Assembly: GCA_963691655.1 (NCBI GenBank)
Contig: OY829326.1
Span: forward strand, 37,847,989-37,911,988
DNA length: 64,000 nucleotides
Source of the DNA: Toxonevra muliebris
Taxonomy: Eukaryota; Arthropoda; Insecta; Diptera; Pallopteridae
Direction: 5' to 3'
The notes beneath the pieces are model-generated. The model saw nothing but the letters and a program-made list of their open reading frames with translations, made no database searches and was not told the origin of the DNA. A program made the position numbers and the translations under genes. The first letter of the stretch is position 1. Each line of letters opens with the position of its first letter. Shown here in pieces: positions 1 to 10,990 of this stretch.

Positions 1-300
1 GCAGAAGTTTTTTCAGCTATTCCTCTTAGAATTCTGGATGGTTTTCTTGTACTGTCTCCGACTGTCCTTATACAGTTGCCAATTTCCAGTGGAATAGCCA
101 AGATTAAACGCTTTTCGTAGAATTGGTGTAATGATCTTATGGAAGAGAGTTGTGGAAATTAAGAAACAATGGAGACTATCCACCACGTCTTTTATGAATT
201 CAACAATTTCCAAATACGGCAGACTGAAAAACTGAAATTTCATCAACAGACTTAAAAGATTCATATACATAGAGTTTAGGGTGGTTAAAAATGGATGCAA
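1..300 (-). pseudogene. Non-LTR retrotransposon ORF2 fragment (endonuclease-RT linker)
   Basis: A 95-codon open frame runs leftward from position 300 to a stop at 13-15. The tail reads like the basic linker just before the reverse transcriptase domain of LINE ORF2 proteins: NWQLYKDSRRQYKKTIQNSK, then RNS, a stop, and KNFC off the window edge. In this family the position after RNS is usually Trp, so the stop looks like a TGG-to-TGA change. Homology continues past the stop to base 1, so the fragment is cut by the window edge. The N-terminal two thirds is hydrophobic and I do not recognise it. The family call rests on remembered motifs, not an alignment. It may belong to the same LINE type as the fragments near 27.6 and 48.5 kb. 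Confidence 0.5.
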
Positions 301-3300
301 AAGCGTAATACACGTAGTGGCATTATAATTGACCAGATTAACACTTCACTTTTGCCTAGCCTGGTCTAGATTCCGTTTTCTCTACTTAAAATTTCAAAAT
401 CGTTGATTACAAAATTAGCAATCGAGTTCTTGCGCAGCATTCTGTATACTTACCGGCAGTAATTTCCCTAATTTCTAATTTAAATTTCCATTCGATTTCT
501 TGTGATGTCGATTAATTTCACTTGAAATCACATTTCTATTGAGATTAATTTAATTTTTGCCCCTTCTGCTATTTATCTGAGCAAATCACTCCATACATTT
601 TTAACTTCGAAATTTCTTGCAGTAAAATTGAAACGCCACAGGGTATGCCAAAGTAAACAGCAAGCATATGTTTCAAATGAATACAAATTACAAAAAAATT
701 CGTAATATTTTCTAAAAGTTTGGAAAATTGAAAGCAATCATAGGTTAAACATTTCATTTAAAATATCATAAACTATTCTCTTAAAAACAAAAAAAAGGAA
801 AGAAAATAAATATATTTAAAACTTACATAAACTTAAAATATTTGATTCGTAGTTTAGTGAAATTTGATTATCAATTGAATTAAAATGAATTTGTTTCACT
901 TATTTTTTGTTCTTACAATTAGAAAATAAGTTTGTGATATTATTTTTAGCTATTATTAATAAATTCAAAGAAAAAGGAATGTGATTAAATTCAAGAACAT
1001 ATATAAAAACCAAACAAATAATGCAAAGTAAAATCAAAAAATTTACAATTTGCAAATTTACACTTTATAATTATTAATAATAATAATTTTTTTTTTACTA
1101 GTTATACAGAATTATTTTTATTTTAGTTGGCATCGCTTGAAAGAATTTTTACGCGTATAACAAAAAAGAATCGAAAAATGCAAATTTTTATTTTCAATAT
1201 TAATAAAAAATTAGAAGAGAAATTTTACTTTCATTTATGGGTTATGCTTTTTTCCATTTTTAATTACTTTGCACTAGCAATTGTTTAAAACACGCTAAAG
1301 CTAACAAAATTTGCATTTTTCAAAAATTCCAAAACTAAAAAAAAATTTAAGTAAAACCAAAATCTATAAATTTCTCTTGCCTCTGCAAAAATTAGCTAAA
1401 TGACTTAACAAAGCAAACTAACGTCAATCAGTCAATCAATATTATGTCTTATGGTTAACACACCCCTGCAAGAAATGAACAAGAATTTAAAAAGCAAAAT
1501 TATCAAAAATGGAAAACCAGAAAAAAAAATATAATTTTAATCCTGAAAATTTTCCTACTCTGTGAGTGTAAATATTTCTGTGTCATTATTTCCTAGTAAT
1601 TTTTTAACAAAATTACCTACTTTTTTTAACAAAATTACCTACTTTTTTTACTTTTTCTCTATGCTAACAATATTTCATCACATTGTTTTTATTTCAGTTT
1701 TTATATTAAACTCTTATCATTCCTTACATAGTTACTTTGTTATTATATTGGAACAACATTTTCGATATAGTTTGATTCATTGTTAAATTGCACCTTAATA
1801 TTATTAATAATTTTATTATGTTCATACGAATATATTGTTGACTAAATACCAAAGATAAATCATACATTTTATTAAGTGTAAATATTTTTGTTTTATTTTT
1901 ATATTCTATTTAGTACATATTCTCAGTGTGTTTTTTCTTAAAATATTTTATTGAGCACAGTTTTTAACCCATTCATTGTCATTTTAATGAGACTATTGTA
2001 ACAAATTTCCTTCTGTTTTTATTTAGTCAGAAAGCGGGTGAACTTGTACCGTGTTACGCACTTCTTAAGTTGCTTATTCTTGTTCAAGTCAGGCCGTCAT
2101 GGAGCCATGGGTATTTTATTTGAAATCTAGTATGAAAAGTTAAAAAAAAATGGGGTTTTGGTTCTAATAGGATTTTTAATGTAATGCTATGGAACACAAC
2201 TTCCGTTTAATATGAAAGGGCGGTGTGATCAGGTGCTTCTGAATTAACAGGTAGAGAAAAAACAATTGTTGACACGGCACTATCAATTGATTTTGAACGG
2301 TGAATCAGATATAAAAAAGAAAAACATTCCATTCGTGTACTTTGAAATATGACATTTAAACATTGGTAAACGCGGCCCTCAATGGGCCGCCATGCCATAA
2401 TAATTTGGTCCACTATGTGTTGTAGTTTTTAGCCCAAATCAAATTATCACATTGTCACCTAAATTTTTTTAGGCCGAAAGAAAAGGTTTTTCAACTTTTC
2501 AACTGTTTGTCACTCCAAATTTTGAATATTTGCCTCTAATTTACTGGAGGTCTGGAATTATGCAGTTCCATTGGTAGTTTTAATCTAATATTTGAGCTCT
2601 TGTAGTACTCATAAATAAAAGAAATTAAAAATGTTAACTGCGTCTTGTTATTGCTCTTATTTTAGGTATTGCCTATTTAAACTCATCGACAATGCAAAGA
2701 ATGGTCCGGTTCCAATAAAACTATTAGACTGTGCTTCTTCTGTGAATCATCTGCCATTTCCTTCCCAGAATGCACATAAGATGCTTTACAATTATCTCCA
2801 TTAGAACGTCCATCCCGTTTCTTGTATTTGATAAAATTCAAAACAAAGCTTTAAATTTTTGTTTTTTACTTTTAATAAAATTGATTTTTCTTGGTATTTA
2901 GTATTTGATACAGTACATTAACTAAAATTTTAAAAATCTAAAATATTCAAAACTTCAACAATGAATTTTCAAAAATTTAGTTTATAACATGCTTGCACAG
3001 AAAAAAATATTACATTACAAAAGAATGTTGGGAATTTTACATTCAAACTCTTCCAATGTTACATTTTATACTATTAATGTATGTTTCCTCATAATTATGT
3101 ATGTAAAATTGCATAAACCTAGTGAAACTCTATTTAAAAGAAAAAGATAGTAACTGCCAGTAAAATTCCTAACAAGTAATATTTCTTACAGTGTATTTAA
3201 GCGGTGAAGTGAATACCTTAGTTATTTGGTTAATTATTTTTTGTTCTACATTTTCAGTGCAAATTTAAATTACTCATTCAGTTTTATGATTTTTAACAAA

Positions 3301-4095
3301 ATTAGATATGGAAAATGTTGGCATAATAAAAATGTTTTCAAAATTTTTAACAAAACAAAAAAAAAAAGTAGAATATTTTAAAAAAAAAAAATAAATATTT
3401 CAATTGAAAATATTAATAAATTTTACACTTCGATAAACTGGAAATTATATAAAGTAAATATAATTGTGCATATATGAAAAACAAGAGAACAAAAAGGAGA
3501 ACAGAATCTCACAAGCGATGTCAACATTTTAGCCACAAACTTATTTAAAAAAAAAAAAAAGAAAAGCAAAAAATTAAATAAAAAAAGTTTTAAATGCACA
3601 AAATATTTGTAAAAAAAAAAAACAAATATACAAATAATTGGAAGCACACAATTGAATGGCGGGAGCAGCGCAAAGGCGATCAGAGTCCATTGAAACCAAC
3701 ATTAAGGATCACTTGATCTTATAGTTCTAAAGCCGAGTCTTTTCTCCCCAGCTCTTCAATCGATTTTGTGCACTAAAATTGCATGCTTAAATAAATTACA
3801 TATTTAAATTATACTACATACTAATATAAAGTAAACTTACAAAAAAATTAACTAAAATTACTTATATATAGTTAACATCATTCATTCTTAATTAAATTTA
3901 TTTCATATTAAATTTCCCAATTGGCGCTTTATTTAAATTTATTTATTGAAAACTAAATCTATATACTCGTACATATTATTTATATGTAAAAATAAAAAAA
4001 ACAACCAAAAAAAACCAAACTAAATTCTTTAAAAAAAAAAAACATTTTTTTCATATGATTTCCATATTCTTTTCTTTTCTTTCATTTAATTGTAG
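301..4095. other. AT-rich non-coding stretch, nothing certain
   Basis: No gene is supported here. The DNA is A/T-rich with many short homopolymers. A 20-bp sequence, tttttaacaaaattacctac, is tandemly duplicated at 1601-1620 and 1623-1642. A more GC-balanced patch at 2666-2822 follows a good acceptor (cttattttag) and is open for about 45 codons, but other frames on both strands are open as well, so I do not call an exon. A strong minus-strand donor (CCG|GTAAGT) sits near 449-454 without a recognisable exon. If the exon at 4096 is real, most of this stretch is probably intron. Confidence 0.4.
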
Positions 4096-4178
4096 GGTCC
4101 CCGGTGTGGAAACCACGAGACATGATTAATTTAGGCGAGTCACAGTCGACAACACGCAAAGATGATGCGAAAAATTGA
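4096..4178 (+). CDS. Candidate last coding exon of an unidentified plus-strand gene
   Basis: A strong acceptor, a pyrimidine-rich run ending ttcatttaattgtag, is followed by a GC-balanced stretch in otherwise about 20% GC DNA. After two bases of a split codon it encodes 26 residues beginning [18 protein letters not shown] and ending DDAKN, then TGA. The other two frames close quickly. The abrupt compositional change, the good acceptor and the following 4.9 kb of A-rich DNA (plausible long 3' UTR) all fit a terminal exon. I do not recognise the protein. The Drosophila 64E region includes long neural genes, but I cannot tie this peptide to one. No upstream exon of the same gene is secure. It could be chance: it is only 26 codons. 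Confidence 0.4.
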
Positions 4179-6559
4179 ACTATTGATAAAAATATTATAT
4201 ATACATATATATAATATGAAAAGAAAAGCAAAGCAAGGTCAAGAATTCAAAAACAAAAACAAAAAACAATTGCAAATATGAAAAATTAAAAACAAAACCA
4301 ATTTCTAAACGAAATTCGCAAAATTCTGTAAGAAATTCGCAAAACTCTAAAAGAGAAACAAATGTCGAAAACAAGATTTAAACCTTTGAGCAAAATTATA
4401 AAACTTTTGGAAAAAAAAATAAAGTCAAAAACCGAAACAAGTAGCAGTAGTTTTAAAAACAAAATCAACGAAACCGGAAATATTTTATTGTAATGGAGAA
4501 GAAGAAGAAAAAGAAGAATTTTCAAGCAACGTCAAATTTCTTGCCAAAAATTACACTTCATATTGAAAACTCTTCTAGAAAACACACATATATACATTTA
4601 GGTAGCTACTTTGGAATTGATTGTGATTCCAAATTGAGAAAAACAAAAAACCTATTCACACTGCAATTAAAACTGAAAAGAACAACAAAACAAGAAAAAA
4701 CAAACAAAAAGGTTTTATCTTATGCATTTTTGTCTCTCTGAAAACAAAGACTTGAAATGAAAAAATTCGTCATTCAAAACTGAAAAACATTAAACATAGA
4801 CAAAACCAAAATCTTACCGAAAAGAACGCAAAAGAAACATTTGTATTTAAAGACCTTAAAAAAAAACAAAAAAAAAACAAAAACTAGAAAAATCAATTTA
4901 GAATTTTAAGTATTAAAAATAAAATTCAAACAATATAGAAACAAAAAAAAAAAACAAATCGTAAAGAAAATAAATAAAAAATTAATTAAGAAATTGAAAA
5001 TAAATTATAAAAAATATTTAAAATTAAAAAAAAAACAAACAAATAAAAAATTAGTAAAATTATGAAAATGTTTTTAATTAAATTAAAAAAAAAATAAATT
5101 ACACTCGAAAACTTCTTTGAATTAAGAATTTAATGAAGTAGAAAACAAAAAAAGCAGAGGCATAGAAACAAAAACAAAAACATACACGACAAATCTAATT
5201 TAATTTAATTTTAGTCTCATAAAAACTTGAAAATTTTAAATTAATTGTAAAAACATATTTTATTTGAAATCGTTTACATGAAACAAGCAAAAACAACTAA
5301 AAATAACAACAACAACAAAAAGTACTGCGAATGTCACTTGAAAAAAGAACACACACAATTGCAATAAATAAAGAAATAAATAAACAAACAAACAACGTAA
5401 GTAAAACAGAAAAACAAACTATGTTGGCATTCATAACGAAAACTAAAACTTAAAACAAAACACAAAAACTTATAGCCAAAAAGAAATAAAGAAAATAAAT
5501 TAAAACAAAAAAGTATTAAACAAATTACAGAAACAAAATAGCAACAAACTAAACAAAAAATCAACAATTAAATGAATTTGAAGAAAGAAAGAATTAAAAG
5601 AAACTTATACTTAAGCGATGTTAAAATAAATCAATTTTAAATGAATGTACTTACACATACAAACGCCACATACATAAACACACACACACACACACAAACG
5701 ACGTTCTAGTAAAATTAATTAACAAAAACTATCATAAACTAAAGCAAACAAAACTAAATATCTACTGCAAAAACAAAAAACAAAAATAAAAAAAAACACT
5801 TGAATTTATTTGGTTTCATTTTGACAAAAACAAAAGAAAAAACAAAACAAAAAAATACTTAAACAAACATACGAAAATTTATGCATACACATTCAAATTT
5901 TCCCTATCATTTGAAGCACATTGAAAACGCTCACATTTGCACACTCACGCTCTTTTCAAATTTAGATTTAGAAAATTTTAAAAATTTAGAAAAATATTAA
6001 AAACAAAACCTTGTGTGCTTTTAATATATTTCTTAGATTACACTATGCAAAAAAAAAAAAAAAAAAAAACCTATACACAAATATTATTTCCATATAATTT
6101 TTGAGAAATTTTGTTGAAATCACTTGAAGTCTATAAGAGTAATAAAATTTAAATAAATTCTTGATATACATATGTTAAAGGTTTTATAATTTTTTAGACC
6201 TCATTGACAAGAAACAAACTTCTATGGGTGTTATTTTTAATCGCTTTTTTAAATTTTTTTTATCGCATTATTTTTTCTAGTCTGCTCTGAGAATTATACT
6301 TCTGGCTTAATATTTTACATTTTCATGAAAATTATTCAAGGAAAACTGTTAAATAGCCTATTTTAATACAATATATATGTGATAAAATTGTATGTAATTG
6401 AATAGAATCTAAAATTTCTCATATTTCGCTTCATGAAGTTTCAAAACTTTTTACATGCATAATGGCTGCTGCGATTGCTCACTGAAATCCAGTAGTTGTA
6501 TGTCTAGTCTGTATTTAAATGTAATACTTATTTATTTTATAATTAGCTTTTTATTTTTT

Positions 6560-7190
6560 TTTTAGTCTCTCTACGATCTGTCTAAAGCTTATCACCAGTT
6601 TGTTTGCAATTTGTTTACAATTTTTTTTTAGAAAAACCGAGAACAAACTGTTTTGTTTGTTCTCGGTTTTTCTGCAATTTGTTTTCACTTTTTTACGATT
6701 TGTTTACAATTTGTGTACAATTTTTCTACAGTTTGCCTATTATTTGTTCATAATTTGTTAACTATTTATTTACTGATTGCCTACAATTTGTTACGATTTG
6801 CCTACAGTTTTTCTACAGTCAAAAATTTATCTAAAACTTTTCACAGTTTGTATATAATTTTTCTAATTTTTCGGTTTGTTTGAAATTCGTTTTCGTTGAA
6901 ATATTCGTTTCGAATTTGTTCACAATTTATTCACATTTTCTATAGAACTTTTCCACAGTTTGGTTTTTGCAAATTATCTCCAATTTTTTTTACATTTTCT
7001 CCACAAATTTTTTTACGGTTTGTCCACAATTTTATTTTTTTAATTTGTCTACAATTTTCCCATAATTTGCTTACTGCGTGTCTACAGTTCATTCATACAT
7101 TGTATACAATTTGTATTGAATTTATCTACAATCTGTATACATTTCCCCTACAGTCTGTCTAAAACAAGCCCACAATTCCGTATACAGTTT
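6560..7190. repeat. Degenerate short-period tandem repeat, TTTGT(C/T)TACAA type
   Basis: About 600 bp in which variants of tttgtttacaa, tttgtctacaat and tttctacagt recur every 11-13 bases, with drift and indels. Plus-strand frames stay open over parts of it (for example 6653-6883 and 6896-7162), but the peptides are only repeats of F/Y/N/L residues and show no domain. It looks like an old, degraded minisatellite inside A-rich DNA. Confidence 0.65.
6630..6673. repeat. Perfect 19-bp palindrome with 6-nt loop
   Basis: The arm at 6630-6648 (agaaaaaccgagaacaaac) is the exact reverse complement of 6655-6673, separated by tgtttt. It lies within the degenerate tandem repeat. Because the rest of the array is so diverged, a perfect hairpin here suggests a more recent inverted duplication or a conserved structure. 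Confidence 0.8.
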
Positions 7191-8670
7191 TTCGAAATCT
7201 CAATATATATCACCCTAAAAATCCGGAATTAATATTATGATACGATATTCTAACTTTTAAAAATTTTTTCTAAAAAAATTTGCCTTTCTCAAAAATTTAT
7301 CCATACAAATTATATTATTAGATTTCAAATAACTTCGGTAGTACCTATTTTATATTACCGTGATTTCTATATTACCAAGTTTTCAAGAGAAAAAATAATG
7401 GAAAATAAAATTTTTAAGTCTGAGAAATTTCGATTACTTCTACATACAAATTTTAATCAATAAAATATTCAACTTTCTTATTATTTTCACGAATATTTCG
7501 CATTTCAAAGAGTGTGTTTGTTGTAAGTGTGAAAATGTAGTATTGGTAATTAAAAATTGGTTGTGACGTGGTGGCAATTTTCTTAAATATGAATTGGAAG
7601 AAAAAAAAACTATTAAAAAAAAAATCTAGACGTTTTACATTTTAGTTAATTTTTTCGTTAAATGCGCACTTAGCACTTGAACACAAAAAAAAAGAAGCAA
7701 AGGAAAAAGCCAACGTGAAATCTTAATTTGTTATATTGGAGTTTACATTTCCACTATAAACCGAAAATTAAAGTTAAAAAAAAAAAAACAAAATAATTAT
7801 TAAAAAACAAAAAAAAAAACATAACACAAAAACACAATCAAAAGCAAATAAAGCAAAAAAAAGCAAACTTATTGAAACAAAGAAGAAAAAAAAGAACTCC
7901 CAGAGTTATTTATTGCATTGTGCTTTTGGAACGGTTCCTCACTGTTTCAAATTAGCTCCACAAAGTAGACTAAAACAACAACGTACCGTTAGTATTAAAA
8001 ATTAAAAACAAAATAAAAATCGTATAAAAATAAAACATTTTAATTAAAACATAAAACAATTGAATGAATTTGAATTAAACGTTAAAATATTTATAAATTT
8101 TTTAAAAACAAAAATAATTTTTACAGTTTATAAAAACAAAAAAAAAAACAAAAATTGTTTAACATGAAGAATCACAAAAACATTTTTAAATAACAATTTT
8201 TAAGCAAAACGTAATTAAACTATGAAATGTTATTAACAAAAAACAAAAAAATGAGAAACAATAGTAGAGAAAATACAATAAGTTGAAAATGAAAACAGCA
8301 ACATTCTAGTAAATTTATTAAAAGAAAATAGCAAATTATTTTTGTTTGTTGTTTTGTTTTGTTTTTATGAAAATAACATGAATTTATGTTTATATTGGAA
8401 AATAAATAAAAGAAAAACCAAAAAACTAAACTAACAATCGCGATATATTTTTCATTTATACGCGATCAGCATCGACTCCACAATGGAAAAATAATAACAA
8501 ATAAATTTTTTATTTGAATTTATTGTTTTTTATTTGTTATGTGTGTGAAATAAATTTAATATTTTTTTTTTTTAATATATCTTGTTTTCATATCTTTACA
8601 CATTAATGAATTTTGAAAATTTATGGAATGAAATTTTGTTAATATTGAAGTGAATTAAAAACAAATATAT

Positions 8671-8694
8671 AAATAAATAAATAAATAAATAAAT
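8671..8694. repeat. TAAA microsatellite
   Basis: About six tandem copies of a TAAA/AAAT tetranucleotide in A-rich DNA. Confidence 0.8.
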
Positions 8695-9529
8695 GAAAAG
8701 AAATAATTCAAATAAATATTATAGTTGTAAAACAATTGAAACGAAATGAAAGTAAAGTAAAAAATTATGAAAAAAAAAACACAAATACAAATTTATTAAG
8801 TAATAACAAATTAATTGAATTGAAAATCACAGGACAAAAAAAAAACAAAAAAACAAAAGAAATATGTCTCACTAACACACACAACCACACACACATTAAA
8901 TTAAATTAATTGCAAAATAATATGACATGATTATGATCAAATTAATTGATGAAGATGAAGAAAAAAACACAAAATAAATTAAAAGAAAATAAAACTGAAT
9001 TTCATTGAAAAACCACATGTGAAACGAATAAATTTGCTGTTTTATTTCAAAATTAGATTGTGATTCTCCAGGAAGATAATACTACCTCAGCACATTGACC
9101 ATTGTGCCCGACAGTACCAAATTCAATCTGAGGAGAATTCGGATTCAACTTTACATCGCTGGCAGTATCTTTATGTGGTATGTGAAATCGAAATCCGTAA
9201 TAATCCTTATGGAAACGACACGTCTCCTTAGAATCATGGCAAACTATTCAATTTCCAAACCATTATGCTTCATCAAAGACCTTTCTCGGTCGGCAATGTA
9301 TTTTTATTCCATTTCGACGGATCCGGTTTTACTCCTTTAATTATTAAATTTTTTATCGTATTTTTTGTAGAACCTCTTTATCTGAAATAAATATTATCGG
9401 GCTCTAAATTCCAAGAAGAAATTATGAAACTAAAATATATTTAATAAGTTTTTCGTAGACAATGAAAATTAAATCTAGTTGTTAATTTTCAAAATCGTGA
9501 CTACTGTTCCATGTTTTTAGTTAATTTAG

Positions 9530-9640
9530 GTAATGTATAACAACAGGCTTAAGGAACATATGTATGTAGTCATCACAACAACAGTGCATACAGACACGGT
9601 CAAATCAGACGGCCGTTTCGGAATCCGCCACGATTTCCTA
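9530..9640 (+). repeat. Dispersed repeat, copy 1
   Basis: This stretch matches the reverse complement of 56102-56199 over about 100 bp. Shared blocks include gtaatgtataaca, tagtcatcacaac and caaatcagacggcc, with small indels between them. No coding potential or own inverted ends are apparent. It is a mobile-element or repeat family of unknown type with two inverted copies 46 kb apart. Confidence 0.6.
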
Positions 9641-9876
9641 TCAGTGATCTTAGCGATAGTTCTTAATCTTTCAATATCCTATATAAGCTGCTGATATTTG
9701 AAATCGTAACCCAGAATTGTAGATTTCATACCAAATATCTTCACTGAATAGAGATATTGAAAAAAAAACTACCACTACCGTTCTGTATACTTATTTGTTG
9801 TTGTTTTTTCTCATTGTAACTAATCAGCATAACCGTTCGTTATTGAAAGTCTAGTACATGAGTGTGTGTGTTTGTA

Positions 9877-9903
9877 TTGGGAGTATGAATGTGTAAACTC
9901 GTA
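9877..9903 (-). repeat. Candidate 3' terminal repeat of the mariner
   Basis: On the minus strand, about 50 bp past the transposase stop, the sequence passes AATAAATCTCCAAATT and then ACGAGTTTACACATTCATAC and ends at a TA (9875-9876). This layout is typical of the 3' end of mauritiana-type mariners. No matching inverted copy is visible near 11.0-11.3 kb, so the 5' end seems lost or badly diverged. Confidence 0.4.
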
Positions 9904-9949
9904 TTTTTTTCATAATTTGGAGATTTATTGTGAAAAAGTGATTATAAAT

Positions 9950-10990
9950 TTATTCTTTAAAGTATTGTCCATCGTTAGCCACAACCTTTTCCCATCTTTT
10001 TGGTAGCATACGGATTCCGCGTCGAAAGAACTCCTCATCTTTTGAGGCTATCCACGAATCGACCAATTTTTTGAGTTCTTCCAAAGAACGGAAGTGCTGT
10101 TCAGCCAGGCCATGTATCATCGATCGGAACAAGTGGTAATCAGAAGGAGAAATGTCTGGAGAATACGGCGAGTGGGGTAGCACTTCTCATTTCAGCGTTT
10201 CCAAGTATGTTTTTACTTGCCTTGCAACATGCGGCCGAGCATTGTCGTGCTGAAGAATAACTTCGTCGTGTCTATTCTCATATTCTGGCCTTTTATCCAT
10301 TAACGCTCGGCTCAACCGCATCAATTGTAGTCGGTAGCGGTCGCCCGTGGTCGTTTCATTCGGTGTCAACAGCTCATAATACACGACACCTTTCATATCC
10401 CACCAAATACACACCATGAGCTTGGATCCTTGGATGTTCGGCTTTGCCGTTGATGTTGATGCATGTCCGGGCGGTCCCCATGATTTTTTACGCTTTGGGT
10501 TATCGTAACGTATCCACTTTTCATCGCCAGTCACAATACGATGCAGAAAACCCTTTCTTTTCTGTCGTTCAATCAGCAGTTCACATGTGAAAAATCGTCG
10601 TTCGACGTCTCTCGGCTTCAATTCGTACGGCAATTTCCTTGCTTTTGAATCATTCCCAATGCTTTTAATTGTTTAGAAATGGTTGATTGATCAACTCCTA
10701 AAGATTCTGCAAGTATTTGTTGCATTTGACATGAATCTTCTTCGAGTAGTGCCTTCAATTCTTCATCTTCGAACTTTTTCGGGCCGCCTGAACGTTCCCT
10801 GTCTTCAACATCAAAATCACCACTTTTGAAACGGACATACCACACCTGACACATTCTAACGTCTATAGCACAGTCAGCATAAGCTTTAGTGAGTAAACGA
10901 TGTGCTTCAGTTGCGTTTTTCTTTAAATGGAAGAAGCAAATTAAAACTTCCCGCAAATGGAAAAATGATTCTAGGTGTCATTTTCCTGAA
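9950..10990 (-). pseudogene. mariner transposase, mauritiana-like, inactivated
   Basis: Three blocks on the minus strand together make an almost full-length mariner transposase. 10956-10618 carries the helix-turn-helix half (FHLKKNATEAHRLL, SGDFDVEDRERSGGPKKF, ending KALGMIQKQGN). 10633-10187 carries the first two catalytic aspartates (VTGDEKW, LQHDNARPH). 10183-9950 carries the third (YSPDISPSDYHLF) and the usual end RWEKVVANDGQYF. Spacing from the second Asp to the Asp of SDYHLF is 34 residues, the DD34D signature. Defects are visible: a small deletion with frameshift inside the WVPHEL-type motif near 10630, and an in-frame TGA at 10184-10186 where the family has Trp (LKWEVLPH). The N-terminus near 10960-10990 also appears frame-disrupted. 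The catalytic residues remain, so inactivation may be fairly recent. Confidence 0.9.

Larger units (their letters stand above)
4179..9090 (+). other. A-rich stretch, possible long 3' UTR
   Basis: Nearly 5 kb of A-rich DNA full of AAAACAAAA-type runs, with no credible coding frame. The strand bias (A much more than T on the plus strand) is consistent with transcribed untranslated sequence downstream of the candidate exon ending at 4178. AATAAA motifs are frequent, including one at about 9026. It contains an A21 run (6049-6069), a short CA run near 5683 and a TAAA tetranucleotide run (8671-8694). The minus-biased repeat at 6560-7190 interrupts the A-rich pattern with T-rich sequence. The UTR assignment is inference. 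Confidence 0.3.

Noticed and set aside
2666..2822. Plus-strand frame after a good acceptor (YCLFKLIDNAKNGPVPIK and onward).
   Set aside because: Frames on the opposite strand are equally open and protein-like, and no compatible upstream donor is certain.
4179..9090. Many A-rich repeats considered as a possible array system.
   Set aside because: No regular spacing or conserved direct repeats; nothing resembles a CRISPR array, and this is a eukaryotic window.
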